DNA of 64,000 nucleotides. Source: Favolaschia claudopus (taxonomy: Eukaryota > Basidiomycota > Agaricomycetes > Agaricales > Mycenaceae). Positions 10,842 to 22,245 of the stretch are shown here, piece by piece. Position numbers and translations under genes: made by a program. The stretch spans positions 248,001-312,000 of the forward strand of contig JAWWNJ010000107.1 in NCBI GenBank assembly GCA_037176885.1. The letters are read 5' to 3'. Position 1 is the first letter of the stretch, and the number at the start of each line of letters is the position of its first letter. The notes under the pieces are model-generated. The model saw only the letters and a program-made list of their open reading frames with translations. It ran no database searches and was not told the DNA's origin.

Positions 10842-12721
10842 ATGCACTGGGTTTCGGTGTCATTCATTGGCGACATCTGGATTTTCTTGACCTTATGCAT
10901 CTCGTTAGTCAACGGTGCAACTACGACGACTACTTCTCCGCGGCCCACCTGCACGGTAATCCACACACCAGGAGCGGACGACTCTCCCAGCATCAGAGAG
11001 GCGGTCGCGTACTGCAACAGCAATGCGACTATTCTATTTAATGAAGGTACAGAATATAATAGGTACAATTTTTCCTGACTTTGTTCCGAAAAGCGGGCCG
11101 CTGAATTTCAAGCTGTTGGGTACTAGTTTCACACCGGTGCAGTTCAACCTCGGCCAAGATGTCACTATCCAGCTTCTAGGAAACGTTAATCTTCCTTCAA
11201 AGATCACCGAGGTTCAGGCTGGGGTCACCGGTAAATTGTATAAGTCAGGGTGGTTCCTCGTCAGCTCTACGGGCCCTGGTGTTAGTCTGGTTGGACCACC
11301 CACAGCTAGCGCCCGGCGGAAGAGCGGAATCATTCGTAGTTATGGCCAGGTTTGTTTTGATTCGGGATTTCTGTTCGCCGTGACCCATTAATGAATATGG
11401 TAGCCGTGGTGGGACGCCGTTCAACAAACGTCTCGACCTTTATTGTTTGCTTGGAAAGCAAAGTAGGTTGAATTGGTTGTCATATTCAACAGGATGCTCA
11501 GGGCATGCAGCAACGGTACCATTCGTGATATAACAATCAGCAAACCTATAGGGAAAAGTTTCAACGTCGCCGGAAACGGAAACAAGATTCAGAATGTTGT
11601 CATTGACGCCAAGTCATCTACGCCTGCCTTTCCGTTCAACACGTAAGTTCCACTCTGCATCTCGTAACTCGTTTTCGGACGGGCTTCGAATTCTGAGTTG
11701 TCTCGCCGACAGCGACGGATTTGATGGTGAGCTTCCTCAAGTGTCGCAAGCTCGTGGTCTAAAATAATCTGTTCGGTCTTTCTATGCTAGTCGGCGGCGA
11801 CGGGAACAGTATCCAGGACTCCCATGTCTCGAATGGAGACGACTGCGTTGCGATTGGCTCGCCATGTACAAACCTACACGTCAAGAATCTCATTTGTACG
11901 GGTACCCATGGCGTTTCCGTCGCAGCAAAAGGCGGAGGGTCTGTGAATGTAGCAAATATTCTTGTAGAGGATGTAACATTCATAGACTCGCTTTACGGTG
12001 CACGATACAAGTGCGTCTCCAACCCTCTCCGAGTTCTCCTTCAGGCGACTTTCCAACTAACCGTTCCAATCATACCTGCTTCTCGCTCTCAGGTCCACCG
12101 GCGGAAACACGGGTTTAGCTCGCAACATCGTTTACAAAAATATTTTGGTCAAGAGTTTCCGATTTACGTGACGCAGAAGTGGGTTTCAATTCCGACATGG
12201 TTCGGTTTGGGTTTCCGGATGATGAGCTGAATGCCGTGCGTATTTGTATCTAGCTATTACGACCAGAGTCAGTCTCCGCCGCCACCGTCGAACTTTTCCG
12301 TCAAGATCGAGGGTATGTCGTTCACCAATTTCGCAGGAACGATCAATTCGCTGCGGCCTGGTATGTATTACTATAATCCCGGTATCTTGATTTGATTGGT
12401 GCCCTTACTTCGTCGAGTAGGTGATGGTTCTTGCATATCTGATCCTTGCTGGTGCGAATGTTCTACGATTCAAATGATTCGTCATTTGCTCACAACGAGA
12501 AACAAAAATATAGGTATCACGTTCCCGGAGCAGACGGCACACAGTCTATCATCTTTGAAGATTTTTACGCTGACACAGTGCAAGACATACATGCGGCCAA
12601 TATTTTGGTTGTTCCAGATCGGTTGCTTGCTTTGCCGAAAGTGATTTGCAATGCAAGCGTTACTCCTGCGGACGTTGGCTTCAAGTGTTGGGATGGGCTC
12701 TATCTTCCGAACATATCATGA
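10842..12721 (+). CDS. GH28 polygalacturonase-type pectinase, with an apparent frame break near 12150
   Basis: The start at 10842 gives a hydrophobic signal peptide (WIFLTLCISLVNG), so the product should be secreted to cut pectic polysaccharide. GH28 signatures appear in order across about nine exons: SYGQ, then a small exon reading WWDAVQQTSRPLLFAWK (about 11410-11460), SNGTIRDITISKPIG, NTDGFDV, NGDDCVAI (catalytic aspartates), GTHGVSV (catalytic His region), ARYKSTGG, FPIYVTQ and GADGTQSIIF. Between NIVYKNILVK and FPIYVTQ, which normally follow in one exon, the frame changes at about 12150 and the first frame meets TGA. Unless splicing there is unusual or the base call is wrong, this copy is broken. 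The gene is not part of the duplicated cluster; it lies in the single-copy spacer. Confidence 0.85.
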
Positions 12722-13176
12722 GTACATCCGTAAACATCCGGGGCCATTACCTTTTCGTACGTAGGATTCGTTGTCGCAAATAAGATTAGTCTTAGAACCG
12801 ATCGGAGTAGGGCTATACTAGTCAGATTGTATTTGAGAGCTGTTCGAGACAAGCAATTCAAATACAGGCACGTATTTATGCTTATGAGCCCTCAGTATTC
12901 AACGAAATCGTGACTGTATGCCTAGAATTTGGTATTCTTTCCATATTAGGCAATCACCTCCTCGCAACCTGAAAAGGAAGTTTGTGGCTGTGCGCTTATG
13001 ATACGTAGTGATGCAGCGGCGATATCTTCTTCGCTCGATAGTTCGGTTGGTTTGCGCTGTATAGAGGTGGCCTCCTAAGGACTTGTTGAGAATACAACGG
13101 AGATAAAGATACGAAAGTTGACAAAGCACGCGTTTCGCGAGAAGCATATTCTATCCCGAGTCCCGACCGCCAAAAA
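12722..13176. other. intergenic; convergent 3' ends
   Basis: This lies between the 3' ends of the GH28 gene (+) and the HCNGP gene (-). No coding potential is seen beyond short frames. Confidence 0.5.
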
Positions 13177-14397
13177 CTATCCCCAGCGACTTTTCTCCCG
13201 ATGTCCGCCTCCCGCACCGCCATACGGCTGAAAGCGCTTATCCTTGTCCCTCTCCTTGTCCTTGGTCCGCGTTTTGCCAGAAGCAGCGACGCCTGAGGGT
13301 CCACTACCGCTCGTCGTGAACGCGATCTGACTTCGTTTACCGGCGGCTTGGGCGGCAGCCTGTTGCTCTGCGCGAACCTTTTGCGTCTCGGCTTTGTTTG
13401 AGGATGAAGCGGGTTTTAGAAATCGTGGTGTTGAAGGCGCCGAGAGCATCAGTTGAGCGAGTGTGGTAGAAGTAGAGAAAACGCGATCGTGGGTGTGCGT
13501 ATGAATAACATGGATTGAGGAGGAGGTGGAGATGTGGACGTACCGAGAGCGTCGGCGTACCATGACTCCTCGACGGCGGAAGGATCCCACAGTTCTGAAG
13601 GGAAGTTCGTCGTGCGCTCGTCGACGTCGACGAACTCAACGAGCTTGGCGTATAGGTGAGGGTTGCGGAAGGCGCGGTTGTTCATGAGGGAATCGTTGAA
13701 GTGCGTTGGCGGGGTGCCCGTCTTGAGGGCGTGGAAGCCGGCGAGTTTGGTCTGCAGCTGCGTGAAGAGGGGTAGATTGAAACGAGAGTGAGAGGCGCAC
13801 CTGGAGAGCTGGATCGCAAGGTTTCGTGGATGGAGCCGGGATGCCCCAGTCTTCTACGCCGGGTATAGGCGGAGGTTTGAGAAGCGCGCGGATGCGGGCA
13901 AGTTCGTCTTGTGGATCCGCGGCAAGGCTCGAGGTTGACGCCACAGCGTTTTGGTTGCTGCCGCTGCTGCTCGCTGTCGCTGAAGTCGATGCCTGGGCTG
14001 CTGGGTCGACCTGTTTGGCCGGCGCTGCGTCCAACACCTCGTCCGCAATCACGGCTCGAGGCTGACTCTTGAGTTGGCCGGGAGGTCGACGTATAATCAC
14101 GGCCTTGGAGAGTTGTTGTTTTCGGGCTGCAGGCCGCGTTGTAAACACACGAAAGGAATACAGAGAGCTCAACATACATTCTGAAGAAACGTTCAGGCTC
14201 GTCTTCAGTTTTACGTCCTATCCCAGATAGAAAGAAGCCAGCAAACAGGGAAACGGGGGAGCAAGCAGAACGGTAAAGCTCCTCACATTTGCCTGATAGC
14301 TTCCATTAGATTTAGCTGGTGAAGGAGGAGCCTTTTCGTCGTCGTCGGAGTCGCCACCGTATGCCACCAAACCTTTGGCAAATTTGTGTGAGTTCAT
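13177..14397 (-). CDS. HCNGP/SAP30BP-like nuclear protein
   Basis: The start at 14397 gives an N-terminus beginning [21 protein letters not shown] Ser/Ala-rich middle follows, including [13 protein letters not shown]. The HCNGP core is split by introns: [20 protein letters not shown], then [17 protein letters not shown] and ELWDP. The C-terminal end is Lys/Arg/Asp-rich ([20 protein letters not shown]). The family is linked to transcription and pre-mRNA processing; that role is taken from homologues. The domain order and length are typical. It is divergently transcribed from GPI8, and only 93 bp separate the two start codons, so they must share a very compact promoter. Confidence 0.85.
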
Positions 14398-14490
14398 CGT
14401 GGAGCACAGCGTCGGGACCGTCGAGCTCACCGTGCAACATGTTGGTGGACGAAGCAAAAGAAATGATTACATAATGCTTTCAAATGTCAA
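14398..14490. promoter_or_regulatory. 93 bp bidirectional promoter region between HCNGP and GPI8
   Basis: The start codons at 14397 (-) and 14491 (+) face away from each other. Both 5' leaders and core promoters must fit in or overlap these 93 bases, or extend into the opposite gene. No TATA box is evident. Confidence 0.55.
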
Positions 14491-15981
14491 ATGTTCTCTC
14501 GTCTCCTTCTGTTGTTCCTCTTCAGCTGGACCTGGGGGACTCTCGCAGCCACGCCCTCCCACGAGCAGATCGTCGGCGACTTCTTCAACAAAAATGGAGC
14601 TTCTGGTGGCAGCACTTCAAACCACACCAATAACTGGGCAGTATTAGTCTGCTCTTCGCGGTATTGGTTCAATTACAGGGTAAAATACCCCTCATTCTAG
14701 CCGTTCCAAGGCTCTGACGCGTCCGAAATAGCATATGGCGAATGCTTTAGGGATGTACGTGCGTCTTTGCCATCGGTTTGGGCTGCATTTGTGACGGTGA
14801 GGCAAGGTATCGCACAGTAAAGCGGTTGGGTATCCCGGACTCGAATATCATTTTGATGCTGGCGGACGACGCAGCGTGCAACGCGCGGAATCGGTTCCCT
14901 GGAAGTGTCTATGCAAACCCTGGACGCGGCCTCGATTTGTATGGAGACAATATTGAGGTCGATTATAGAGGTTATGAAGTCACGGTGGAGAACTTCATAC
15001 GGGTCTTGACTGGTGGGTGTGCTTGGCCCAGCCACTACCCCACGCTGAACTCAATATTCAAGGCCGCATGGAACCCTCCGTTCCGCGATCGAAGCGTCTA
15101 CTCTCAGACGCAAGCTCGAATATCTTTGTCTACATGACGGGCCACGGCGGCAACGAGTTTCTCAAGTTTCAGGACAACGAGGAGATTAGTGCGTTTGATA
15201 TTGCCGATGCGTTTGAGCAGATGTGGCAGAAGAAGAGGTGCCGCTTTTATTGCTTTTCTTTACGCGTATTCTCATCCTGCTTTCCTAGATACAACGAAAT
15301 TTTCTTCATGATCGACACATGCCAGGCGAACACGATGTACTCCAAGTTCTACTCCCCCAACATTCTCGCTACTGGCTCATCCAAACTGGACCAGAACTCG
15401 TATTCTGTACGTGGTCTCCTCTCCTGCTTGGTGTGGGCACTTTCTCTGACCGTCTCCTGCTCGTCTTTCAGTATGAGAACGACAACGATCTGGGTATCTC
15501 CGTCATCGACCGCTTCACGCACTACGTCCTCGAATTCATGGAACGCATCAACAAGACCTCGCACGAGTCTATGGCCGATCTGGTTCGTATTCTTCCTTCT
15601 CACATATCATATTCCCCTCGGTCCAGCTCACTGTTCTACGACCGTTAGTTCGCGTACTACGACCCCGTGAAGATCCACTCCGACCCCGGTGTACGCTCCG
15701 ACCTCTTCCGCCGCCCGCTCTCCGAGGTCCGAATTACGGATTTCCTGGGTGGAGTGGCGCAGGTGGAGGTGGGTGAGGGGGTGCCTGTCGATACCGCCGC
15801 CGTAGGGGAGGACCAGTGGCCGCTGCAAGGGGAGTCCCCTGCGGTACCCCCTGTGTTGCCTGTAGCCGAGAACACACGGGAACGTGTCGGTGATTTAGGC
15901 GGTGGCTGGCGCGGAATGCGTGCGTGGGGCGGGGTGCTCTTGATTGGGGGCCTTGTTGGGTGGGTGGGATTGAGGAGCTAA
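14491..15981 (+). CDS. GPI8: GPI-anchor transamidase catalytic subunit (peptidase C13)
   Basis: The ER-lumenal protease subunit replaces the C-terminal signal of proteins with a GPI anchor. A signal peptide ([20 protein letters not shown]) precedes the C13 domain: [39 protein letters not shown] and [18 protein letters not shown]. Catalytic His lies in [14 protein letters not shown] and catalytic Cys in [13 protein letters not shown]. Then come [15 protein letters not shown] and a lumenal extension. A C-terminal membrane segment ([16 protein letters not shown]) closes the protein, as in known GPI8/PIGK proteins. About six introns are needed to join these blocks. All catalytic residues are present and I see no damage. 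Confidence 0.93.
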
Positions 15982-18456
15982 CTAGATCGTTGAGGGAAAG
16001 AGAACTGTATTATACGGGTATACATATTACTCTTCTTATTTTCTAATTTGTGTGCACCTACAGGACTAACTGAGCTAGTCTCGCTACTAACTGAGCAAGG
16101 CAACGCGCTCATTGCCTCCATCCAATGGAGTCCGCAAGCACTAAATTTTCCGGTTCCAATCTCTCTTGATCCTGCGCCAACCCAATTGAATTATTTGGCC
16201 TCGTCGCGGTCCAGCCCAGCCTAACGCTCACCTCTGGCCATGCCTTCTTCCATTCATCCTGTTCTTCCATACATACTTCGCACACCCACGGGCACACACA
16301 TACGAACGTCAATTCGCTCGGGACCGGCTAACAAGTGCAGCCGTGGCGACTTGTCGGGAGAAACGAAGCTACTCTATAATATGATACTCAGTGCGAAGCC
16401 ATGGCCTTGGATTCAGAAGCAGTGACGCAGGTGCCTGCCTGTCTGGACTCTTGCAGCCAATTTTGAGAGGAAGCAGAGTGTGTCTTTGCTGGCGGCCGAG
16501 GCGTCGCACGGTAGGTTTGTCGGGCGTGAGACGGGAAGGGAGAGATTCGACGAAGGAGGATAGGCCTAGGAAGGGAAGCGCAATTTCGGCATACCCTCGG
16601 GACAATTTGAGAGAGGCTTGATAGGAGAGGAGAACAGAACAGAAGGGATTCGAGAACGCGAGTGGGGATGGGGATGGGGATGTTGTCAATGGGAGGGAAA
16701 GGGGTGTACTATGTCCCGACGCGACGCGGAGATCCATGGCGACAGTGGAAGGATTTGGCGACGCGACTTGACAGGAGCCTGACCTTGAAGGACGGTGGGG
16801 AGGAAGGTTCGGGAGACAGTGAAGTGAACGGCGACCTTGTCGGCGGCGTTGGCTTGGCTGGTCGATGACGGTACACCACGCCCTTGACGGCGAGCCGGGC
16901 GATAAACAATTGCGGTGGTTCTTGAACAGCTGTTGTTATTGTTAGCGCAGTTCAGATTAGAATCTCTGTGTCTTCGTCTTCGTAATCAACAGATAACTGG
17001 ACGGAGGACAGATATCATACTAGATAGATGGATGCCAGCCAGCCCGGGCCGCGGGTGATGTTCCCCGGCGTTCAGTTGAGTTGGAGTCGATGGGAGTATT
17101 GGGAGGTAGGAAGTGGGGAATTGGGTCCTGGGAGTACATTTAATAGAACTGGAGAGAAGATCTATGGCTGGATGGATGGATGGGTGGATGGATGGGTGCC
17201 CGATTCGAATTCACGGGGTTTGCGTTGTTCCGGGCGGGGGGAAAGAACGTGCTAGAAATAAGCGACAAGCGAATGAATGTATGGCGGTCCGGAGGGCATG
17301 GGTAATCTGGACTAGAGGAATGGAATTGTTGCTGTTTGAAGAACAAAAATAGAACTGAAATGAATAAATGTGTCGACAGAGTGAACAAGGATTTCCGAAC
17401 ATGGTGGGCCGAAGTTCGGACACTTCCCGAGTTATGGGCGCTAATGGGCGTTTGTTCTTAAGCTGGCTGTACGGGCTAACCTTTTGAGTCGATGATCGAC
17501 AGTTGGATGTATGATCAATAGAAACGCGTCCGTTCGGCCAGGAGAGGGACGGGTTGTGGCCTAAACAGGTGACTGAGGATGTTGCAGGTGGAATGACCGT
17601 CAAGGATAGTAGGGTCGGTTGGTTGTATTCAGTTGAGCAATCCGGCGAGCATGTAAAATCGCACACGCGAGCGGTTTCAGATTTATGCGTTGTCACTTTT
17701 TGTGGGCGCCAGCGAAGCAGCAGACTCCAGTAAGTAATATACGTAGCGGGGTCAAGCGGGGCGGCTGCAATGTTGATCCATGGGCCACAGTGCGGCACAT
17801 AGCCCGAACGTTGTTTCAGATGTGTGTTGGTTGCCTCCGACCTCGTTCGGGTCAGTTGAACGATAGCCTTTTACCATTGTCTCAGCTTGGCTGCGGTCTA
17901 ACGCGAAGAAAATGGTAATCAGAGCAGTCTGTCCCGAACCAAGTGGTAATCAGCGAGGCCGACGTAAACAAAGTGTTGGAATCTTGTCAAAGAACGGCGG
18001 GTATCGAGAGATCCTCCGAATGGCTATAAACAACGAACACCCAGCTTTCCGTTAGTCCTTCTTTCAAGCGGACAACGGGGATCAATTTTTGGGTTGAGCG
18101 AAGGCGAGAGGACAGGAGGTCGTTCATGTCAATGGGCATAATTATCTTTGTAACCGACCTTGCTGTAAAGGCTAACGAACATGATGACCGTAGGTTTCGG
18201 TGTGTGTTGAATATAGGACCGTTGAACTAGGATCATAGAAGATCATAGAAGGAGTCAACAAAGTCAAGGAAGCGGAAGAATTGGGTTGCCGGGTGTTGCC
18301 GGGATGAGACCGGAATAGCTTGCGCTAAGGCACCGGCAACTCAAGTGATCACCAATTGCCGGCGGTAGCCTTTTTGGGACAGCTTTATTTGAGGCAACAA
18401 ACATGATTTCCTTCTTTCTCTTCTTCCACCAGCCATGTCCACCCCCGCAATTTATA
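15982..18456. other. 2.5 kb without a supportable gene
   Basis: Several open frames occur on both strands, but none shows a domain, a signal peptide or a convincing splice chain. Simple repeats are present: GGGGAT runs near 16664-16681 and a GGAT/GGGT run at about 17168-17200. A minus-strand gene around 16370-16910 cannot be excluded. The right end probably contains the TUP1 promoter. Confidence 0.4.
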
Positions 18457-21164
18457 ATGTCGGTTAACCCCTCCTCTTCATCGGTCTACGCAGCGTTGAC
18501 GACGATATACTATAGCATCGGACTCTCCAGTCAGCGACAGGCACAGGCCATGCACAGGCTGCACGTTTCGGCGACGCGTTGGAGGCAGTCAAGCACGAGT
18601 ACGACGTAGTAGCCAGCGAGCTGGTACAGGCGAGGACGCTGCGGGACGAGTACGAGGCAAAGGGTGCGTTTCTCCTCATCTTTTGTGTCGCGCGGGTGGA
18701 GCTGACGTGTGGTTCCACGGATCTTTCTTGATTTCATTTTGTTCTGGATGATCTCCAATTGATGCGCCTCCAGTCACCTCACAAATCAACGAACTCAATA
18801 TCATTCGACATGCCCTCTACGAGCTTGAAGCACAGCACGGTAAGGTGCGCCAGAGATATGAAGACGAAATCGCGCATCTCCGAGCCGAGATGCATGCGCT
18901 CAGACAACTTCCGGCGGCGTCCGGTCTCCATGCGTCGTCGTCCGCCCATGCTCCAACTGATTCCGCGTATCTCAATCGCGACCGCGACCGGGTTGCGGAC
19001 CGGTATGTCTTGGCCGACCGAGAACGGGAGCGGGATCGAGACCGAGAGAGGGAGCGGGAAATTCAACGAGACAGAGAACGCGATAGGGAGCGCGGTGGTG
19101 AGCGCGATCCTAAGAGGTTAAAGATCAAAGCACCAGGTTTGTGATCGTCTTGTGATTTTGGGCACAGAAATCCAGGGGGCGAGCAATGTGGTCAACCGCG
19201 TAACGCCGCATTTACCTCTGATTGTGGAGAGAATTGCCAATTTCCGCGTTTCGAGGGTTTCAGTCTTGTCTCCGACTGCGATTATCTGTCGTCCGGGTTC
19301 CTCTCATCTCATCTATCTATCTAATCTGTTCTCATAATTTTAACTGACCGGTTTTCATCATGCAGACCACTTCAGCCCCCTTCTCCCCCCAGTACAAAGC
19401 GGCTCGCAGAATGGCCACCAGTCACATCATAGTCAAAGTCTCCCACCACTCAGCGAAAGCCATCCACACCCTTCATCCCGTGGCGTTCCTGGTCCCGGAA
19501 TCCCCCTCGCCATGGAAAGCCCCCGCCCCCTCCGTACCGCCCCAGGTTCTCTCCCCCAACTACCTGAACATCCACATCCACACCCTCCCCGCGCTGCCTC
19601 TCGGCCTCCTCCGCCACCAGACGACCGAGACCGAGATCGTGATCGTGATATGGACACCCGCGAACCCTACCCCGCCTTCCTGGAAAACCTCGACATCAGT
19701 ACCGTACCCCCTGAATTCAAGAAAGACAACAGTGACTGGTTTGCGGTGTGGAATCCCCGTATACGGCCGCGTGCCATTGGCGATGTATCGCTGATACATA
19801 CTTTGTTACATGCCACGTAAGTTTTTGATTTTCTGCACTTGAATGTTGTCTGAAGCTGACGTGATGCATTTTTCTAGCGTTGTCTGCTGTGTGCAATTCT
19901 CAGCGGATGGACGATACGTCGCTACAGGATGTAACCGAACTGCGCAAATATTCGACGTTAAGACGGGGAACAAGACTTGGTGGATCTTGCGCACGTCGTT
20001 TTGGGTTTTGTCGTGCTAATGTGGACATTGACAGCGTACTTGTGGACGATACTTCTGGCTCTTCCGGTGATTTGTACATCCGCAGCGTGCGTTTCAGCCC
20101 TGACGGGCGGTATCTTGCGACGGGAGCGGAAGATCGGCAAGTCAGGGTGGGTATCCCTGCTCCCTTGGTCACTCTGTTTGGCTTGTGTATTGATTTTTTT
20201 TTTTTTTCATGCAGATATGGGACATTGCCAAGAAACGAATCCGATCTGTATTTTCAGGACATACGCAAGAAATTTATTCACTCGACTTTTCACGGGACGG
20301 ACGACGGATCGTATCGGGCTCTGGGGACCGCACAGCGCGAATATGGGATATGGACACTGGCGCATGTTTGGTGCTGCCTGTTGACACCGACCTCCCGCCC
20401 AATTCGTCTGGCGGCTCGACGAGCACAGGAACTTCAGGACCGGGTGTGAGCGGCAACGCAGAAGGCGGCGCCGTAGCACCTACGGCGGGTGGTTCGACGA
20501 CGACCGTGCCCCCCACCACCGACGCGGGCGTCACCTCCGTCGCCATGTCCCCTGACGGGCGCTTCGTGGCTGCAGGCTCGCTCGACACCTTCGTGCGCAT
20601 CTGGGACGCCTACACGGGTGTGTTGCTCGATAAACTACGCGGGCATAGGGATAGTGTGTATAGTGTGGTGTTTACACCGGATGGGAGGGGGGTGGTGAGC
20701 GGGAGTTTGGATAAGACGATGAAGTGGTGGGATGTGTCGGGGTTGTATACGGGTGGGGGGAAGGTTAAGAAGGAGATGAAGGATGAGAAGGGGCTTCTTG
20801 GGGTTGGGCAGTGTACGATGAATTTTACCGGGCATAAGGTGAGTTTGTTTTCCTTGGTGAACTTGATCAATACTGATTGACTGGTAAAAGGATTATGTAT
20901 TATCTGTCGCGGTTTCGCATGACGGCCAATGGATTGTGTCGGGGTCAAAGGATCGGGGAGTGCAGTTTTGGGACCGTGCGGGCGGAGTGCAGTGTATGCT
21001 GCAGGGGCACAAGAATTCGGTCATTTCTATCGATTTGAACCCTACGACGAATTTGCTGGCGACGGGGAGTGGGGATAATTTGGCGAGGATATGTGAGCGG
21101 TGTTTTATTGGTTGGTTGTTTGGTAGACTGACGCCGATTTGTAGGGAGCTACACGACACCGTAA
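18457..21164 (+). CDS. TUP1: Tup1-type WD40 transcriptional corepressor
   Basis: The N-terminal tetramerisation helix is spread over two exons: [17 protein letters not shown], then [20 protein letters not shown] and [15 protein letters not shown]. In yeast this region binds Ssn6/Cyc8. A long Arg/Asp/Glu-repeat linker (about 18970-19120) and a Pro-rich linker follow, with the Tup1 hallmark [17 protein letters not shown] just before the propeller. WD repeats are recognisable from [10 protein letters not shown] through [48 protein letters not shown] and [16 protein letters not shown] to [16 protein letters not shown]. The last exon supplies only the WSYTTP end. The ATG at 18457 was chosen over an upstream in-frame ATG because it gives a typical short N-terminus. 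Confidence 0.9.
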
Positions 21165-22245
21165 ATTTACCACTACGAAAACGAGGATACGAAGACGAAG
21201 ACGAAGACCACAACGACGATCACGACGATGCTTTTTCTCTGCTTTCCTTGATTGCTTTCGTCCGCTGCGCGTTATTTATTCAAGACTGCATGCATACAAC
21301 ACCACTCACTACGTACATACATCCCCCACGAAATCGAATCATCTCTGTGTAGTAGTAGTATACCGGCCATCTCTCTCTCTCTATCACTGTCTCAACTGTC
21401 AGCTCTGTCTCCCGTGTATCGTCTACGTCTCAAACCGGATCCTTATACCCTACAGATCGCTATATAGAGTTGTTACGCTCAGAATGACATCTTGCTTGCC
21501 TTGGACCCGTTGCGGTCGCATCCATGACCCGTACAGTGTATTGAATTGGAAGTGGTCCGACTATTGAAACACTCGAGTCTGCTTTTCATAGCGAGGCCGG
21601 GGACAATACCGGAGCGCGCCACTACATGCGCCGTGGAGGCTCGGGTTCAATACTTTGGACACGAGCTACTTAGTATAGCAAGTTGTCCGTTGGCAGGGTT
21701 CTGGTTCTTGCTGTCCAATTGCTATAGAATGGGAGACTCGAGAAGAGAAGAAGAAGCGAGTGCCATGCAATCGGAAGCGTCACGGTGTAAGCAAGTAGCC
21801 CGCTTCTGGGTCGGGGTAGATCGTCATCTTTCCGGCTTTCTCCAAAGGCCCGGTCGAAGGTCGGTAAGTATCTTGAGATTATTTTGAGGACAGGTGTTGG
21901 TCTCACCGGGATTCTGCTGTCTGCCGAAGCCGGCGATTTGCGCTGTAGCCAGTAGGTGCCAGATAAGTAAAGGATCCGAGAGCGGGAGGCGTTTGGTTAA
22001 GAAAAGACGGATAGTCTTAGAATCGGCAAAGATAGATACTTGCATATGTCGTGGGAGGTAGGAGCGGGGAGATGATACTGAGCGCATCTTCGCGAAAATT
22101 GCTGCGGAGGATGTTCTTCAGCAAAAGAAAGTTGACGGTCCCGATTTTGTCGTAGCGATTGCTGAGATGGCGGTCCGGGCTGAGGCCTGAGGGTACAGAT
22201 ACAGTCATAAATTCAAGAAAGGGTTTGCATATTTCGCGCCGTTGG
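21165..22245. other. intergenic up to the right arm of the inverted duplication
   Basis: I see the presumed TUP1 3' region and no supportable gene. Duplicated sequence begins at about 22246. Confidence 0.5.

Noticed and set aside
16369..16909. Minus-strand gene near 16.4-16.9 kb
   Set aside because: The frames are Ser/Pro-rich with no motif, start context or splice chain that I could defend.
18403..18456. Upstream in-frame ATG for TUP1
   Set aside because: It would add a hydrophobic FFLFF segment that does not fit a nuclear corepressor; the ATG at 18457 gives the usual start.
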